64,000 bases of DNA from Nitrospira defluvii. GTDB taxonomy: Bacteria > Nitrospirota > Nitrospiria > Nitrospirales > Nitrospiraceae. The position numbers were made by a program, and so were the translations under genes. The DNA lies in the NCBI GenBank assembly GCA_000196815.1, contig FP929003.1:620001-684000 (forward strand), written 5' to 3'. This document shows, one piece after another, positions 62,460 through 64,000 of this stretch (its first letter is position 1; every line of letters starts with the position of its first letter). The notes below the pieces were generated by a model. The model was not told the DNA's origin. It saw nothing but the letters and a program-made list of their open reading frames with translations, and ran no database searches.

Positions 62460-63572
62460 ATGGTCTCATTGCAACGATTCCAATCGGTATTAGGCAAACC
62501 CTACCTGCCTCCGCTATTTTTCTTCAGCGGAGTAACCTACGACACGTTGGTGTTGACGCGGATCGACCGTCTGCGGGACAACCTGCTGCTGTTGGCGTAC
62601 CTGAGCCTGCTGGGTTTTCTGATCGTCCTGACCGGGCGCTTGGGAACACAAGAGGCGACGGTCGACGATCTCCCGGCAGATGCGCCGTTCTTCATGAAAT
62701 GGGTCGTGCAGGCCAAGCCCTATGCCCCGATGGCCATTCAGTTCCTGTTGGGCGGCCTCTTCAGCGCCTATGCGATCTTCTATTCCAAAAGCGCGACCTT
62801 CGCCGGCACGGCCGTGTTTTTCTGCCTGTTGGTGGCGTTTCTGGTGGCCAACGAATTTCTCCGCAGCCGGTTGTCGAACGTGCAGCTGCTGGTGAGTCTC
62901 TACGCCCTCGTCTGTTTCGCGTTTTTTACTTTCTTCTTCCCGGTGATGACCGGCTGGATGAATGCGGTGGTCTTTCTGGCCGGGGCGGCGGTCACCGTGC
63001 TGGTGGTCCTGCGCGTCGTACAGTTGATCTATTGGAACAACTCCGACCGGACGAGGAGCGAGGCGATGTGGGCCGGTGCGCCGGCTCTCGGTCTGATTGC
63101 GCTGCTGGTCGGCTTCTATTTCTTGAACTGGATTCCACCGGTGCCGCTCTCGCTCAAGTACGGCGGGATGTATCACGAGGTGAAGCGCTCGGGTGACCGG
63201 TATGAACTAAGTTTTGAGAAATCCTGGTACGAAGTGTGGAAGAGCTCAGACAGTGTCCTCCCGGCCGACGATCCGGTCTATTGCTTCACGGCAGTCTTCG
63301 CGCCCGTGGCGTTGAAGACCACGATCTATCATCACTGGTATTACCGTCCTGACGCGGGTCAACCTTTCACGGATGCCGACCGCATTCCGCTCAAGATTTC
63401 CGGTGGGCGTGAGGGGGGATATCGAGCCTACACCTTTAAGGAGGGGCTTGATCCGGGGGATTGGCGGGTCGATGTGGAAGCCGAAGACGGTCGCGTCATC
63501 GGCCGGATGGCGGTCAAGGTCTCAGACAAGACGGCGGTGGGGCCGCTGTCATTGACCACGGTGGTGTACTGA
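62460..63572 (+). CDS. Multi-helix membrane protein with C-terminal DUF2914 domain
   Basis: A 370-residue protein with about six to seven membrane helices in the first 230 residues (LLLLAYLSLLGFLIVLTG, PMAIQFLLGGLFSAYAIF and others). The C-terminal domain has VYCFTAVFAPVALKTTIYHHWYYR, KISGGREGGYRAYTFKEGLDPGDWRVDVE and GRMAVKV. That domain is DUF2914, a small extracytoplasmic domain of unknown function. The region 62432-62459 offers no clear ribosome site. Confidence 0.8.
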   Translation: MVSLQRFQSVLGKPYLPPLFFFSGVTYDTLVLTRIDRLRDNLLLLAYLSLLGFLIVLTGRLGTQEATVDDLPADAPFFMKWVVQAKPYAPMAIQFLLGGLFSAYAIFYSKSATFAGTAVFFCLLVAFLVANEFLRSRLSNVQLLVSLYALVCFAFFTFFFPVMTGWMNAVVFLAGAAVTVLVVLRVVQLIYWNNSDRTRSEAMWAGAPALGLIALLVGFYFLNWIPPVPLSLKYGGMYHEVKRSGDRYELSFEKSWYEVWKSSDSVLPADDPVYCFTAVFAPVALKTTIYHHWYYRPDAGQPFTDADRIPLKISGGREGGYRAYTFKEGLDPGDWRVDVEAEDGRVIGRMAVKVSDKTAVGPLSLTTVVY

Positions 63573-63767
63573 CCGGCCAATTGGAGTCGCACAAGTAAGG
63601 GACTGAGGCTACTTGATGAACAGGAAAGGCCGACGCCCGGGCTCGATATTCAGACGGCCCCCAACGAGTTTTGAATCTGTAAGCGCGACGAATACGATAA
63701 GATGATCATGTGTGTGTCTTGTTTCCGCACGCCAAGATACAAGCAGGCGGTATAAGGAGGTCTGATT

Positions 63768-64000
63768 ATGGTTGGGCATCAGTTGAGGCTCATGGCGGTG
63801 ATCGTTCTGTCGCTGTACGCGTGGACGTTGCCCGCCATCGCGGATGAGCCGCCTCCGCGGGCGCTGCCTTGGCAAGTCGGGCCTACCGAAGCGAAGTTGG
63901 GGGATCAAGCCCTGCTGAAACTTCCTACGGGCTACCGATTTCTTGGCGCGCAGGAGACGCAGCAATTGCTGAAACAAATGGGGAACTTCCCGTCCGGCTC
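63768..64000 (+). CDS. DUF2167-like membrane protein (3' end outside window)
   Basis: Only the first 77 codons are in the window: a signal peptide (RLMAVIVLSLYAWTLPAIAD), then LPWQVGPTEAKLGDQALLKLPTGYRFL..QQLLKQMGNFPSG. The GP....LG..A.L.LP.GY.FL pattern is the start of DUF2167 membrane proteins. AAGGAGG lies 7 nt before the ATG. The rest lies beyond base 64000. Confidence 0.7.
   Translation, partial: MVGHQLRLMAVIVLSLYAWTLPAIADEPPPRALPWQVGPTEAKLGDQALLKLPTGYRFLGAQETQQLLKQMGNFPSG

Overview
The window is GC-rich bacterial chromosome with dense genes and short intergenic gaps. The gene set (TonB-dependent receptors with PepSY reductase-like proteins, cytochrome P460-type proteins, an SmbP-like periplasmic metal binder, a YHS-domain copper ATPase, NikR, and CruF/HpnA/polyprenyl synthase terpenoid genes) fits a Nitrospira-like member of the Nitrospirota. 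That placement is inferred from gene content; no rRNA or tRNA gene was seen to confirm it.

Layout. 1-20.8 kb is a metal or metallophore uptake region: PepSY-ExbB-ExbD-TonB receptor 1, a small Cys/His membrane protein with receptor 2, a VapBC pair, a decayed PepSY gene split by a 201-bp element, another small Cys/His protein with lipoprotein-like receptor 3, a DUF4143 ATPase, then a third small Cys/His protein followed by PepSY, a membrane fusion protein, an ABC ATPase and two FtsX/MacB-type permeases, and a fourth, diverged small protein. 21-24.2 kb holds a small HTH protein, a cytochrome P460, a TPR protein and a P460-like protein without the heme histidine. 24.3-30.1 kb is a metal/redox block (SmbP-like, secreted protein, cupredoxin-like protein, Slp-like lipoprotein, DsbA-like protein, CopA with three YHS domains). 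30.4-37.6 kb has an HtrA protease, then lipoprotein, HAMP protein, pseudopilin, hybrid histidine kinase and HD-GYP-like regulator. 37.7-40.8 kb is a probable nickel locus (NikR, DUF3842-like protein, TonB receptor 4). 40.9-49.2 kb is mostly housekeeping. 49.2-57 kb is a less GC-rich accessory island: two beta-propeller lipoproteins, a frameshifted relative, a Sel1-type lipoprotein and a restriction-enzyme remnant. 57-64 kb has a ParE-type toxin pair, a small PHD-like zinc-finger protein and several hypothetical or envelope proteins.

The best candidate for an undescribed system is a regulon defined by five near-identical promoters (near 4320, 9267, 14058, 20413 and 24838). Each has 7-nt direct repeats at an exact 10-bp period placed at a fixed distance from a TAGACA-like -35 box. 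Four precede the small Cys/His-rich membrane proteins and the fifth precedes a secreted protein/cupredoxin-like pair beside an SmbP-like gene. This points to one activator, perhaps a two-component regulator, controlling TonB uptake, PepSY and ABC transport of a metal, possibly copper. Metal identity and regulator are inferences.

The window is also rich in non-autonomous repeats: four TIR elements (three of exactly 201 bp) flanked by TA, a set of shorter 120-130 bp palindromic relatives that often begin exactly at stop codons, and two other small repeat families.
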